64,000 nt of DNA from contig CAZWCX010000020.1 in NCBI GenBank assembly GCA_964632945.1, forward strand, positions 9,943-73,942. Reading direction: 5' to 3'. The first letter of the stretch is position 1. Each line of letters starts with the position of its first letter. The notes below the pieces were generated by a model. That model was not told the origin of the DNA. It worked only from the letters and a program-made list of their open reading frames with translations, and searched no databases. Both the position numbers and the translations under genes were made by a program. Positions 7,331 through 15,506 of the stretch are shown here, one piece after another. The stretch comes from CAZWCX01 sp964632945 (GTDB lineage: Bacteria > Planctomycetota > MHYJ01 > WSZJ01 > CAZWCX01).

Positions 7331-8719
7331 TCAGCCGCGGAACTGCTCCGGGTTGATCTCGTGTTTCTTCAGCAGGCGATAGAGGGTCCCGCGCGGAATC
7401 TTGGCCTCGCGCGCCGCCGCCGTCACCTCCCCCTCATAGGAGCGCAGCAGCGCGCTCAGGTATTCCTTCTCGAACGCGGCCACGCGCTGGGAGCGGAGCG
7501 CGAAGAAGCCGCTGCGATCGGCCGCCCCGGGTTCCCCGGCCTTGAGCACGACATCCTCGGGCAGATCCTCGGGCGTGAGCATGGGGTGCCGTGTCAGGGC
7601 CATGGTCCGACCGATCACGTTTTGAAGTTCCCGCACATTCCCCGGCCAGGGGTAGCGACAGAGGATTTCGAGCATCTCCGGATCCACCTGCACCACCCCC
7701 TTCCCCATTTCGCGGGAGTAGCGCTCGACGAAGTGCTGCACCAGCAGGGGAATGTCCTCCGGCCGTTCGCGCAACGGCGGGAGCGTGATTCGCGCGACGT
7801 GGATCCGGTAATACAAATCCTCCCGAAAGCGCTTTTCCCGCATCTCCTCGGCGAGGTCGCGATTGGTGGCGGCCAGGACGCGAACGTCGACGGTGATTTC
7901 CTCGTGCCCCCCGACGCGACGAAACCGCCGTTCCTGCAGGGTGCGCAGCAGCTTGGCCTGCATCGGCAACGGCAACTCGGCGATCTCGTCGAGGAACAAC
8001 GTCCCATTATCCGCGAACTCGAGCAACCCCATGCTTCGGCTGGTTGCCCCGGTGAAGGCGCCGCGCTCATGACCGAAGAACTCGCTCTCCAGCAGATTCT
8101 CCGGAATCGCCGCGCAATCGGCGGGCACGAAACGCTGTCCGGAGCGCGCGCTCAGGGCATGGATTCGTCGCGCCACGAGTTCCTTTCCGGTCCCCGTCTC
8201 GCCGACGATCAACACGTCGACGTCGGTCTCGGCCACTTTCTGGATCGTGTCCATGACGGTGAGGACGGAGGGGCTCCGGCCCACGATCTGCTCGCTCGGA
8301 CCATTGCGGCCGATCTGGCGCTGGAGCAGTTCGTTCTCCTCGCGCAACCTCCGCCCGTCGAGAAGACGCCGGACGGTGGCCAGCAGATCGTCGGGAAGCA
8401 GGGGCTTGGTGACGTAGTCCGAGGCCCCGAGCTTGAGGCAGTCGACTGCCGTTTCGACCTTGGGGTAGGCGGTAATCACGACGACCGAAAGATCCGGGTG
8501 GAACTTCCGGGCCACTTTGAGCAATTCCACCCCGTCCATTTCCGGCATGCACATGTCGGTCAGGAGCAGGTCGAAGCTCTCCGCTTCGAGGCGTTTGGCC
8601 GCCCGTCGGCTCTGCGTTTCGAGAACGACCTCGGCATTGGCGAGTTTCTCGAGCGTGGCAGCGCAGATCAGCAGCGTGTCTTCTGCGTCGTCCACGACCA
8701 GGATGCGGGACTTGGTCAT
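7331..8719 (-). CDS. NtrC-family sigma-54-dependent response regulator
   Basis: A 462-aa protein in three parts. The receiver (1-120) has phospho-acceptor Asp55 in LLLTDMCMPE and Lys in YVTKPL. The AAA+ domain (about 145-385) has Walker A GETGTGKE, the sigma-54 contact loop GAFTGA, Walker B TLFLDEIAEL and the R-finger region FREDLYYRIHV. The C-terminal Fis-type helix-turn-helix (about 425-462) reads TAAAREAKIPRGTLYRLL. It should open sigma-54 promoters when phosphorylated. The start at 8719 follows a GGAGGG site; the longer frame lacks one. Two sigma-54-like promoters at the adjacent Usp genes are obvious candidate targets, and the nearby phosphorelay could supply phosphate. Both are inference. 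Confidence 0.93.
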   Translation of the reverse strand: MTKSRILVVDDAEDTLLICAATLEKLANAEVVLETQSRRAAKRLEAESFDLLLTDMCMPEMDGVELLKVARKFHPDLSVVVITAYPKVETAVDCLKLGASDYVTKPLLPDDLLATVRRLLDGRRLREENELLQRQIGRNGPSEQIVGRSPSVLTVMDTIQKVAETDVDVLIVGETGTGKELVARRIHALSARSGQRFVPADCAAIPENLLESEFFGHERGAFTGATSRSMGLLEFADNGTLFLDEIAELPLPMQAKLLRTLQERRFRRVGGHEEITVDVRVLAATNRDLAEEMREKRFREDLYYRIHVARITLPPLRERPEDIPLLVQHFVERYSREMGKGVVQVDPEMLEILCRYPWPGNVRELQNVIGRTMALTRHPMLTPEDLPEDVVLKAGEPGAADRSGFFALRSQRVAAFEKEYLSALLRSYEGEVTAAAREAKIPRGTLYRLLKKHEINPEQFRG

Positions 8720-8755
8720 GGCGGCCCTCCTACCATCCCCCACCGGTTGCGTTTA

Positions 8756-8784
8756 TTGTACCGGCGCTGGGACAGGCGAACAAG
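8756..8784 (-). promoter_or_regulatory. Promoter of the sigma-54 activator gene
   Basis: The minus strand reads TTGTTC, 17-base spacer, TACAAT. The predicted start is near 8749, about 30 bases before the ATG at 8719. Confidence 0.6.
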
Positions 8785-8835
8785 GGGCCTGACGGCCCGC
8801 CGAAAGGCGCGGTAACGCGAGTGGAACACCGCCCG

Positions 8836-9051
8836 CCAGCCCGGATTAGTCATGAAGCCGCGTCGGCGGCTTCGGGAAGCATCCGCCCGCGGGCTCCTGG
8901 CTGCGTCCGCAGCCAGGACCGCGGGGCGACCGGCGTGCGACACACGGTGTCGCAGGCTGGGCGAGGCAGTCCTGCTCCGGACCGCCTTCCCGGTCGGCCG
9001 GAGCCGGATGGTTCGCGAACCGCGAAGGGGTTCGCGTATCATCCGCGCTAG
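8836..9051 (-). repeat. 216-bp five-hairpin repeat element, copy A (degenerate ends)
   Basis: Read on the minus strand this aligns end to end, without net gaps, with 63773-63988. It has the same order of five hairpins: outer stem, CCGG-rich stem, TGCGACAC/GTGTCGCA, CCTGGCTGC/GCAGCCAGG inside a CCGCGG stem, then GAAGCCGC/GCGGCTTC. The loops differ from copy B while the stems are retained. Terminal repeats are worn (CTAGCGCGGAT at one end, ATCCGGGCTGG at the other). Its first TAG (9050-9048) is the stop codon of the lipoprotein gene. It fills the gap between that gene and the sigma-54 activator promoter. Confidence 0.85.
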
Positions 9052-9527
9052 GGGGTCTTGCGCAGGGGGCGGCCGCAGCACCACCCCTCGACGTTGTACG
9101 TCTTTCGGCAGGCGTTGCACTGCCAGCCGGACGGGGGCAGCTCGGCGAACTTGCGTCCGTCGGGCGCTTCGAAGACGGGGCCGACCGGTTCGTCCCGGCC
9201 CGCTGCGCGGGGCGGATCGGACGGGGGGGATCCCCGCCGCGAGCGCGCCTCCGCCGGCGTCGTCGCGGCCCCCGCGGGTTCGGGGGCGGCGGTCACGGTC
9301 GCGGCCGCGGGAGGCGCCTCGGGGGTCGGTCGCCGGTCGGGCGGCGCCGCCTCCGGCGCGGGGGTGGTGGCGGATCGGGGGGCGGGGGAAGTCGCACCCC
9401 GCGACGCCCGGTACGCCTCGTAGGCGGAGGAGGACCCGCCCGATCCCGTCAGGTACGAGGTCCTCCCGTCCGGCGCGGCGGAACAGCCGGCGAGAGCGAC
9501 GGCCAGGACGAGCGGCAGCGCGCGCAT
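9048..9527 (-). CDS. Lipoprotein with Pro/Ala-rich stalk and C-terminal Cys cluster
   Basis: A 159-aa protein with a lipoprotein signal peptide ending LAGC (Cys about 14), then a long low-complexity Pro/Ala/Thr stalk (residues about 30-115). The compact C-terminus reads WQCNACRKTYN then WCCGRP, a CxxC...CC arrangement that could bind zinc or another metal, or form disulfides. ATG 9527 is chosen for its GGAGGAA site; an upstream in-frame start lacks one. The stop TAG lies inside the terminal repeat of the 216-bp element, so the last residues may derive from the insertion junction. The function is unknown. Confidence 0.8.
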   Translation of the reverse strand: MRALPLVLAVALAGCSAAPDGRTSYLTGSGGSSSAYEAYRASRGATSPAPRSATTPAPEAAPPDRRPTPEAPPAAATVTAAPEPAGAATTPAEARSRRGSPPSDPPRAAGRDEPVGPVFEAPDGRKFAELPPSGWQCNACRKTYNVEGWCCGRPLRKTP

Positions 9528-9568
9528 GAGGCGATTCCTCCGTGGCGGGGCCCGGGATGCCACCGCAT

Positions 9569-9597
9569 AGAGTAGTGCAGGCCGGGATGCAATTCAA
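9569..9597 (-). promoter_or_regulatory. Promoter of the lipoprotein gene
   Basis: The minus strand reads TTGAAT, 17-base spacer, TACTCT. It straddles the stop codon of the Ser/Thr kinase gene, so the lipoprotein can be transcribed independently. Confidence 0.55.
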
Positions 9598-12539
9598 CGG
9601 TTCTCGGGGCGGGGCAGGAGACGACGGAGCCGCGGCTCCGGCTCGAGGAGCCGAAGCTCGACTCCGTGCTTGACCGCCTGCCGCAGGCACAGTCCGGCTT
9701 CGACGATTTGACCGCATCGTTCATGGGCGCGGGCAAGCGCAAGCCAGGCCTGCGGAGAGTCCGGATGCACGAGCGCAGCGGCGGCGGCGCGCGCCCGGGC
9801 GGGCCCGGGATCTTTCCCGGCAAGGGCCGCGACGGACTCTTCGATCAGTCTGTGCGCGACGGCCGGCGCGCAGGCGGCCACCCTCGTCCCGACCGGGCCG
9901 GCTTCCTCCACGGGGGCAAGAGGGAGCCCGTGTTCGCCCCGCTGCCAGGCCTCCCAGCGCTCGCCCAGCGCGGGCGGGGCGTACCGCCGGGCGGCTTCCG
10001 TGAAGGCCTCGACCGCCGGGCCCTCGCGTCCCGCCGCGATCATGACGAATCCGAGCGCCACCGCCGGCTCGGGCCGGGCTTGGTCCAGGCGGGCGGCGGC
10101 GGCGAGACAGCGCTCGGCCTCGTCCACACGACCCGCGCGCGCATGCAGAATTCCCGATGCGAACCAGGCTTCGCCATCGCGCGGCCGGGAGGCGATCGCC
10201 CGCCCGAGGAACGCTGCGGCTTCGTCGCTCCGACCGAGCCGGAGAGCCAGCCGGCCGCCGATGAGGGCGAGGAGGCCGTCCTCGCGACGTTCGCTCGACG
10301 CCCGGGCGACGGCCTCCGCGGCCTCGCCGGCTCGTCCCGCGTCCGCCAGCGCGTCCGCGAGCCGGATCCGTTCCGCCCCCGCTTCGGGGGAAGTGCCCTC
10401 GCGATCCACCGGGCGGACGAGCGCCGCGCAGGCGCGAGCCGTCAAATCAGGGTCCGTCCCCCGCCCGGCCGCGACCGCCTCCGCCAGGGTCGCCGGGTCT
10501 TCGGGCCCGGCCGCCCATGCGCGCGCGAGCGCGGCCTCGGCCTCCCGCACCCGCCCCGCCGCGCGGTGGGCCGACGCCAGGTGAGCCCAGAGACTCGCCT
10601 CGTCCGGAAGCCGTTCCGCCCAGGTCGCGAGCCGCGTTGTGGGGTCCTGCCCGTGCCAGCAGCGCAACCGGAACCCGGCCTCGCCCAGCATGCGAATGTC
10701 TCGGGCGGCCGGATGCAGTTGGAGTCGGAGCGCGACGTCCAGGGCTTCCGCCGCCTCCTCCGCCTTTCCCGCCGCCAACAGGACCTCGGCGCGGACCGAA
10801 AACGCCGCGGCGCCGCGGGGAGATCCAAGCAGGAGCCGCTCGCTGGTGTCCAGCGCCTCCCGAAGGTCGGGGACCCCGGCCAGAAGCAGGGCGCGGACGT
10901 ACACGTACAACACCTCCGGTCGCGCCTCCTGCTCCGCGAGCAGCGCGCGCGCCGCGACGAGAGCGCCTTCCGCGTCGCCGGCGCGGAGCGACGCGCGAAC
11001 CCGCGAGGCGAGGGCGAACCCGTGCGCCGGCCGGGCGGAGAGCCGCCGGGCCGCCTCCCGGCCCGCGGCCACCCGGTCTTCGCACTCGCGCGCATAGCCG
11101 CGCTCCAACAGGCGGTCCGCGTACGCCTGGATCCGATACAGCGTCCGATCGGTGTCCGGGTCGCGCGCCACGAGGATGTCCAGATCCTGCCCGGCGGTCC
11201 CCAAGTCGCCGAGAGCCTCCGCAACCACGGCGCGCGTCTGGCGGGCGTCCCACAGGTCCGGAGCCTCGGCGACGATCCGGTCCAGCTCTTCACGCAATCG
11301 GGCTGCGCGAGCCGCCCAGGTGTCGATCGGTTCCGTCCCGCATGCGTTCCACTCGTGCAGCACCTCGCGGTAGCGTCCGTGCAGGGTGTCGAGTCGTCTC
11401 GCCTCCCGGTCGAGCTTCGCCGCATGCTCCACTTCCAGGACCGAGTAATAGAGCACCCCCGCACTCACGGTGAGCACCAGCGCGCCCACCGCCGCGGTGA
11501 GAGGCAGCTTCCGGCGCGCAACCCGCGCGACCCGTCCCAGGAAAGAGGGCGGGCGCGCGGCGATCGGCAGCCCTTCCAGGAAGCGAAGAGTGTCGTCCGC
11601 GAGGGCCTCCGCGGAGGGGTAGCGGCGCGCCGGGTCCTTCTCCAGGCACTTGAGGCACAGGGTCTCGACGTCGGCGCTCACATCCGCGTGGAGCCGGCGC
11701 GGCGCCTCCGGGAGGGTGTGCACGACGTCGTGCAGCACCCGCGGCGTCGGTCCGACGAACGGCGGCCGACCGGTCAGAAGCGTGTAGAGCACGGCCCCGA
11801 GGGAATACACGTCACTGCGCGCGTCCACCTGCTCGAGGCGACCCAGCGCCTGTTCCGGCGGCATGTAGGCTGGGGTGCCGAGCAAGGTTCCCTCCAGCGT
11901 GAGCAACGATTCGCGCGAGAGGTCCTTGGCGAGCCCGAAGTCGGTGATGAGGACCCGGCCGTCCCCGGTCAGCAGCAGGTTCTGGGGCTTGAGGTCGCGG
12001 TGGACCACCCCTTCGGCGTGGGCGTAGGCGAGCGCGAGGGCGACTTCGTGAATCAGTTCGAGGGCGCGGCGGGGGGTGGGCCGTCCGCGTCGCGCCAGGT
12101 CATCGACCGTCTCTCCGATGATATAGTCCATCGAGTAGTAGTGGAGATCCCCATCCTGGCCCACGTCATGAATGGCCACGATTCCGGGATGATGCAGACG
12201 CGCCGCGGCCTGCGCCTCGCGGTGGAACCGCTGCACCCCCTCCGCGTCGGCAGGACCCCGGGCGCGCAGCACCTTGAGGGCGACGGTCCGGTTGAGGTCG
12301 CGCTGGCGGGCGAGATAGACCACTCCCATCGCGCCCGAGCCGAGCTCTCCCAGAATCTCATAGGCTCCGATCGATGGCGGAGCCGGCGCCGTGGAGGGGG
12401 ACGGCGGAGGGACCGCCGGGGCCGCGGCAAGGGCGGTTTCGACCGGTCCCCCCGACGGCGTCCGGAGGACCGTGGGGTTGACACCCGCAGACGAGTCAGG
12501 CGACCCGGCGGGCGCCGGGGGTGTGGCGTCCTGCGGCAT
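9594..12539 (-). CDS. Membrane Ser/Thr protein kinase with C-terminal TPR domain
   Basis: A 981-aa protein. A Pro/Ala-rich N-tail is followed by a Hanks-type kinase at about 60-325: Gly loop LGSGAMGVVY, VALK Lys89, HRDLKPQN with Asp182, DFG Asp200, and PPE in place of APE. A single membrane segment (about 340-365) follows, then some 600 residues of TPR-like helical repeats, which would lie outside the cytoplasm if topology is standard. This layout is common in Planctomycetota; substrates are unknown. Start ATG 12539 is preferred; the frame extends to 12629 without a better ribosome site. The first residue of the APE motif is changed, which many active bacterial kinases tolerate. Confidence 0.92.
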   Translation of the reverse strand: MPQDATPPAPAGSPDSSAGVNPTVLRTPSGGPVETALAAAPAVPPPSPSTAPAPPSIGAYEILGELGSGAMGVVYLARQRDLNRTVALKVLRARGPADAEGVQRFHREAQAAARLHHPGIVAIHDVGQDGDLHYYSMDYIIGETVDDLARRGRPTPRRALELIHEVALALAYAHAEGVVHRDLKPQNLLLTGDGRVLITDFGLAKDLSRESLLTLEGTLLGTPAYMPPEQALGRLEQVDARSDVYSLGAVLYTLLTGRPPFVGPTPRVLHDVVHTLPEAPRRLHADVSADVETLCLKCLEKDPARRYPSAEALADDTLRFLEGLPIAARPPSFLGRVARVARRKLPLTAAVGALVLTVSAGVLYYSVLEVEHAAKLDREARRLDTLHGRYREVLHEWNACGTEPIDTWAARAARLREELDRIVAEAPDLWDARQTRAVVAEALGDLGTAGQDLDILVARDPDTDRTLYRIQAYADRLLERGYARECEDRVAAGREAARRLSARPAHGFALASRVRASLRAGDAEGALVAARALLAEQEARPEVLYVYVRALLLAGVPDLREALDTSERLLLGSPRGAAAFSVRAEVLLAAGKAEEAAEALDVALRLQLHPAARDIRMLGEAGFRLRCWHGQDPTTRLATWAERLPDEASLWAHLASAHRAAGRVREAEAALARAWAAGPEDPATLAEAVAAGRGTDPDLTARACAALVRPVDREGTSPEAGAERIRLADALADAGRAGEAAEAVARASSERREDGLLALIGGRLALRLGRSDEAAAFLGRAIASRPRDGEAWFASGILHARAGRVDEAERCLAAAARLDQARPEPAVALGFVMIAAGREGPAVEAFTEAARRYAPPALGERWEAWQRGEHGLPLAPVEEAGPVGTRVAACAPAVAHRLIEESVAALAGKDPGPARARAAAAALVHPDSPQAWLALARAHERCGQIVEAGLCLRQAVKHGVELRLLEPEPRLRRLLPRPENR

Positions 12540-12653
12540 CGCGACCGCGTTCTCCCATCGACGGGTGACGGCAACCGAGGCCCGACCCCCGACCCGCCTT
12601 CGGGAGACGGGGAGGGCTTTTCCCCGCATTCGAAGTGCGGCGGGGCCATCCCG

Positions 12654-12935
12654 TCACTCTTGATGCCCCTCGATCTGGATCGTCATCGTCCGGCGCGCCG
12701 TTTCCACGCCGTCCCATTCCTCGGTGATCTCGAGCGTCAAGTCGAACATGTCGACATGGTAAATGCGCTGGTACTCCTCGGACTTTCCGTCCACGTCCAC
12801 GGCCCCCTTCATCCGCAGCCAGTATTCGCCCGGCCGCTCCATGTTCTTGGAGGCCTCCTGGATGGCGAGCTGGATCAACGCCTCCTCGTTTCCCACGCGG
12901 ATGCGAAACTCGCCGTGGTCCGGTTTCTCGAGCAT
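12654..12935 (-). CDS. Small conserved-looking protein of unknown function
   Basis: A 93-aa soluble protein with no signal peptide. The ATG at 12935 is preceded by a strong GGAGGT seven bases upstream. The sequence alternates charged and hydrophobic residues (FRIRVG, WLRMKGAV, FDLTLEITEEW, MTIQIEG), consistent with a small beta-rich fold. I recognise no family. It lies between an isolated GspE-type N-domain gene and the membrane Ser/Thr kinase, all on the same strand, and may share a transcript with the kinase. Confidence 0.7.
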   Translation of the reverse strand: MLEKPDHGEFRIRVGNEEALIQLAIQEASKNMERPGEYWLRMKGAVDVDGKSEEYQRIYHVDMFDLTLEITEEWDGVETARRTMTIQIEGHQE

Positions 12936-13102
12936 CGAGAACCTCCGGGCGAGGAGGACATCGCGCCCTGCGCCTGCGTCGGCGGCCCACGCGCGGGCCG
13001 CCGCGTGTCCGTCGGGGGACCGACCCACGGCCCCGGGGAGGTCGGAGCGCCGGTCCGCGATCCGGACGTCGCGAGACGCAGCGATCCGCCCCCGTCCGCA
13101 TG

Positions 13103-13387
13103 CTAGTTTGACCTTTCTTCCGTCCCAACGCAAGCCCGCTCCGGCCGCAGGAGCGATGACTCGACCCCCGGAAGCCGCAGGACCCCGTCGATCCGATACC
13201 GAATGCGCACGCCTGCGGGGAACCACTCGAGGTGTAGGTCGCTGGCGTCTCGCCGAATCGCGTCGAGCAGAACCGTATCGATGAAGGCGCCGCCCGGCCG
13301 GTCCAGGCCGGACGGGGCATCGGCTTCGGCCGTCAGATCGAGTACGCCGGTGGCGGCGCGGGCCGTGATCGGTGCGGGGGCATCCAT
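13103..13387 (-). CDS. Isolated GspE/PilB-type N-domain protein (truncated ATPase remnant or stand-alone domain)
   Basis: A 94-aa protein. Residues about 38-70 match the small domain before the Walker A region of type II/IV secretion ATPases (AIRRDASDLHLE, then VRIRYRIDGVLR). In a full-length enzyme about 400 more residues with Walker A, Asp and His boxes would follow; none occur downstream in any frame. ATG 13387 follows AGGAAG at good spacing. Because the start and ribosome site are intact, it could be a stand-alone interaction domain, but a 3'-truncated gene is equally possible. Confidence 0.6.
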   Translation of the reverse strand: MDAPAPITARAATGVLDLTAEADAPSGLDRPGGAFIDTVLLDAIRRDASDLHLEWFPAGVRIRYRIDGVLRLPGVESSLLRPERACVGTEERSN

Positions 13388-13655
13388 GAGCATCTTCCTG
13401 GTTGAAGACGCGCAGGAGGACGCAAGTGAACGCCCGCCGGCCCGCCGACGGCGTGATTCGGCGGTGGATCAAGGGCCGCAACGGGTTCCGACCGTCCCCG
13501 AGCACGCGACTCCGGCCGCGGCGGCCGGATCCGCCGGACAGAATCGTACGCCAGGCGCTCACCGGCGCTCATCGGCATCCGAGGAACCCACGGGGTCGAG
13601 GACGGCTGGGGCAGCACGCGAGGGAGGCCCCGGCCGGCGGGGACGGTCCTCCGGG

Positions 13656-15506
13656 TCATCGGCGCGGTCGTGGCGCCGAGGTCGGGTGCTCACCGGCGGG
13701 AGGGGTCGTCAGGGCTCCCACGAAGCACGCTCTCCCCCGCTTCTTTCTTCGCGAAATGGGCGCGACGGTGAATGCCTGCGCGGCGGAGAAGGCCGTCGCG
13801 TTTCCCAGCGTATCCCGCGCCCGAATCCTCCAGAACAAGTTCCCGGTGCCGAACGACCTCACGGCCGCGCGCACGTGAGGCTCCTCCACCGTGAGCTGGA
13901 AGAGCACCGTGTCGAACAGGGCCGACGCCGAGACCTGCAGGTCGTAGTTCAGGATCCCGTTCGGATCCGCCGCCGCCGACCAGACGAAGTCCACGAATTC
14001 GACCGCGCCGACGTTCACGCCGCCCACCGGAGACTGAGGTACCGGAGCCGCTCCGGCCGTGGTATCGATCGTGAAATCGGTTTCCGCCGAGTAGTCTCGA
14101 ATCGCCTCCGCGCGCCCGGAAGGATACTCGCGGCTGAACAGGTCGACTCCCGCGGCCGCACTCCCGCCATCGCGATAGCGAACCTGCCAGAAGTACGTGC
14201 CGTCGGGAAGCGCGGGAATCGTCACCCGCGTGAGGTCGCCGCCGGTCACGCCGGAGTCGAACACCGTCACCGACCAGTCCGCGGGAGATCCCGCCGCCCG
14301 GACCCGCCATTGACTGGCCGTGTGGAGATCGAAGGCCGGAGGACCGGCGGCTCCATTCGGATCCGCGAAGGCGGAGGAGGACAGGGTCGGTGTCGAAGTC
14401 GCCATGAGCGCCCCGGGTGCGGGGCCAAGATTGACCGGCTGCGCGGGGTGGAAATTGACCGCCCGGTCGAGGAGCGTTCCCGCGCCGCCGGATGCCCCCG
14501 GCGGACCGCCTGGATCGGGGCCCGGAGCGCCGCCGGCCCCTCCGGACGGCACCGGCGGCAGGATCCCGGTGACGGTGTCGCGAAGAATCTTGATCCGGCC
14601 CCCGCCTCCGCCCGCGCCGCCGCCCGAGGGATCGATGCTGGGTCCCGCCCCGGAGACGCCGCCGGCGCCCGCACCACCGTCCGCGCGCACGATCGCCGCC
14701 GCCCCGAATCGCAAGTCCGGCGCGCACAGCAGGATCCCCCCGCCCGAGCCTCCACCCCCACCGCCCGCGCCGGTCCCGTCCGCAGGCGCAATCCCCGCAT
14801 TGCCGCCCGCGCCGTTCATCGACAGCGTCCCGTTCACGAACAACGATTCCTGGGCGATCAGCAGCAGGCTCGCCCCACCCGCGCCCCCATCCCCGCCCGT
14901 CGCTCCGGGGAGGTCTCCGCCACCGCCGCCGCCTCCGGAACCGGGGTTGAGGTCCTGATCGGGGGGCGGAGCCGCGGGGGTGTTGGCCGCGGCGGCAAAC
15001 ACCGGCGGCGCCGGATTGTCGTGGGCGGGACCGCCGGGGCCCGTGGCGCCGGCGCCATGCCCCCCCGCTCCGCCATGCCCCCCACCACCGCCACCGTCCC
15101 GGCTATTGGCAGCGGCCCCCGTGCCTCCGCCCGCTCCACTCCCGTTCGTCGATGGCACCGTGGGAGGACCGCCGATCCCGCCGGCGCCCCCGGCGCCGTC
15201 TCCGCGAACCGCCCCGTCGATCACGATCACCCGCGCGCGAATGACCAGTCGATTCCCCGTCGAGGGCGCGTCGCCCGTCACCGTCACCGTCACGCCGGTT
15301 GAAATCGTAAACGTGTCGATGTTGAAGTACTCCCCCTCCATCGCCTGATCCGCGGCAATCGTGAGGTTGCCGCCGCCCCCGTCCATCGCGGCATTGGGGC
15401 CCGACGGGGCCTGCGCCCGCGCCTCCTGCGGCGCCAACACCCCGAGACAAGCCCCAAGCCACCCGCACGCGGCGGCGGTGTACCACGCCCGGACCCCGAT
15501 TCTCAT
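13656..15506 (-). CDS. Secreted glycine-rich surface protein
   Basis: A 616-aa protein with a signal peptide (hydrophobic core about 8-24, cleavage near ARA-QA). Residues about 40-110 form a beta-rich head (VTVTVTG, LVIRARVIVIDG). A very Gly/Ala-rich region of about 240 residues follows, with runs such as GGGGGGHGGAGG. The C-terminal half has two likely Ig/fibronectin-like modules (GTYFWQVRYRDGG, GNLFWRIRARD). This suits an extracellular matrix or cell-surface protein. The last 30 residues are basic and unusual. ATG 15506 follows AGGAGGGG and overlaps the upstream gene's stop (ATGA). No enzymatic motif is seen. Confidence 0.82.
   Translation of the reverse strand: MRIGVRAWYTAAACGWLGACLGVLAPQEARAQAPSGPNAAMDGGGGNLTIAADQAMEGEYFNIDTFTISTGVTVTVTGDAPSTGNRLVIRARVIVIDGAVRGDGAGGAGGIGGPPTVPSTNGSGAGGGTGAAANSRDGGGGGGHGGAGGHGAGATGPGGPAHDNPAPPVFAAAANTPAAPPPDQDLNPGSGGGGGGGDLPGATGGDGGAGGASLLLIAQESLFVNGTLSMNGAGGNAGIAPADGTGAGGGGGGSGGGILLCAPDLRFGAAAIVRADGGAGAGGVSGAGPSIDPSGGGAGGGGGRIKILRDTVTGILPPVPSGGAGGAPGPDPGGPPGASGGAGTLLDRAVNFHPAQPVNLGPAPGALMATSTPTLSSSAFADPNGAAGPPAFDLHTASQWRVRAAGSPADWSVTVFDSGVTGGDLTRVTIPALPDGTYFWQVRYRDGGSAAAGVDLFSREYPSGRAEAIRDYSAETDFTIDTTAGAAPVPQSPVGGVNVGAVEFVDFVWSAAADPNGILNYDLQVSASALFDTVLFQLTVEEPHVRAAVRSFGTGNLFWRIRARDTLGNATAFSAAQAFTVAPISRRKKRGRACFVGALTTPPAGEHPTSAPRPRR

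Noticed and set aside
7258..7345. GC-rich inverted repeats between the convergent Usp and sigma-54 activator genes as a terminator
   Set aside because: Stems of six bases (GTCGGG/CCCGAC, CCGCGG/CCGCGG) occur but without a U-tract, and part lies inside the coding end; too weak to call.
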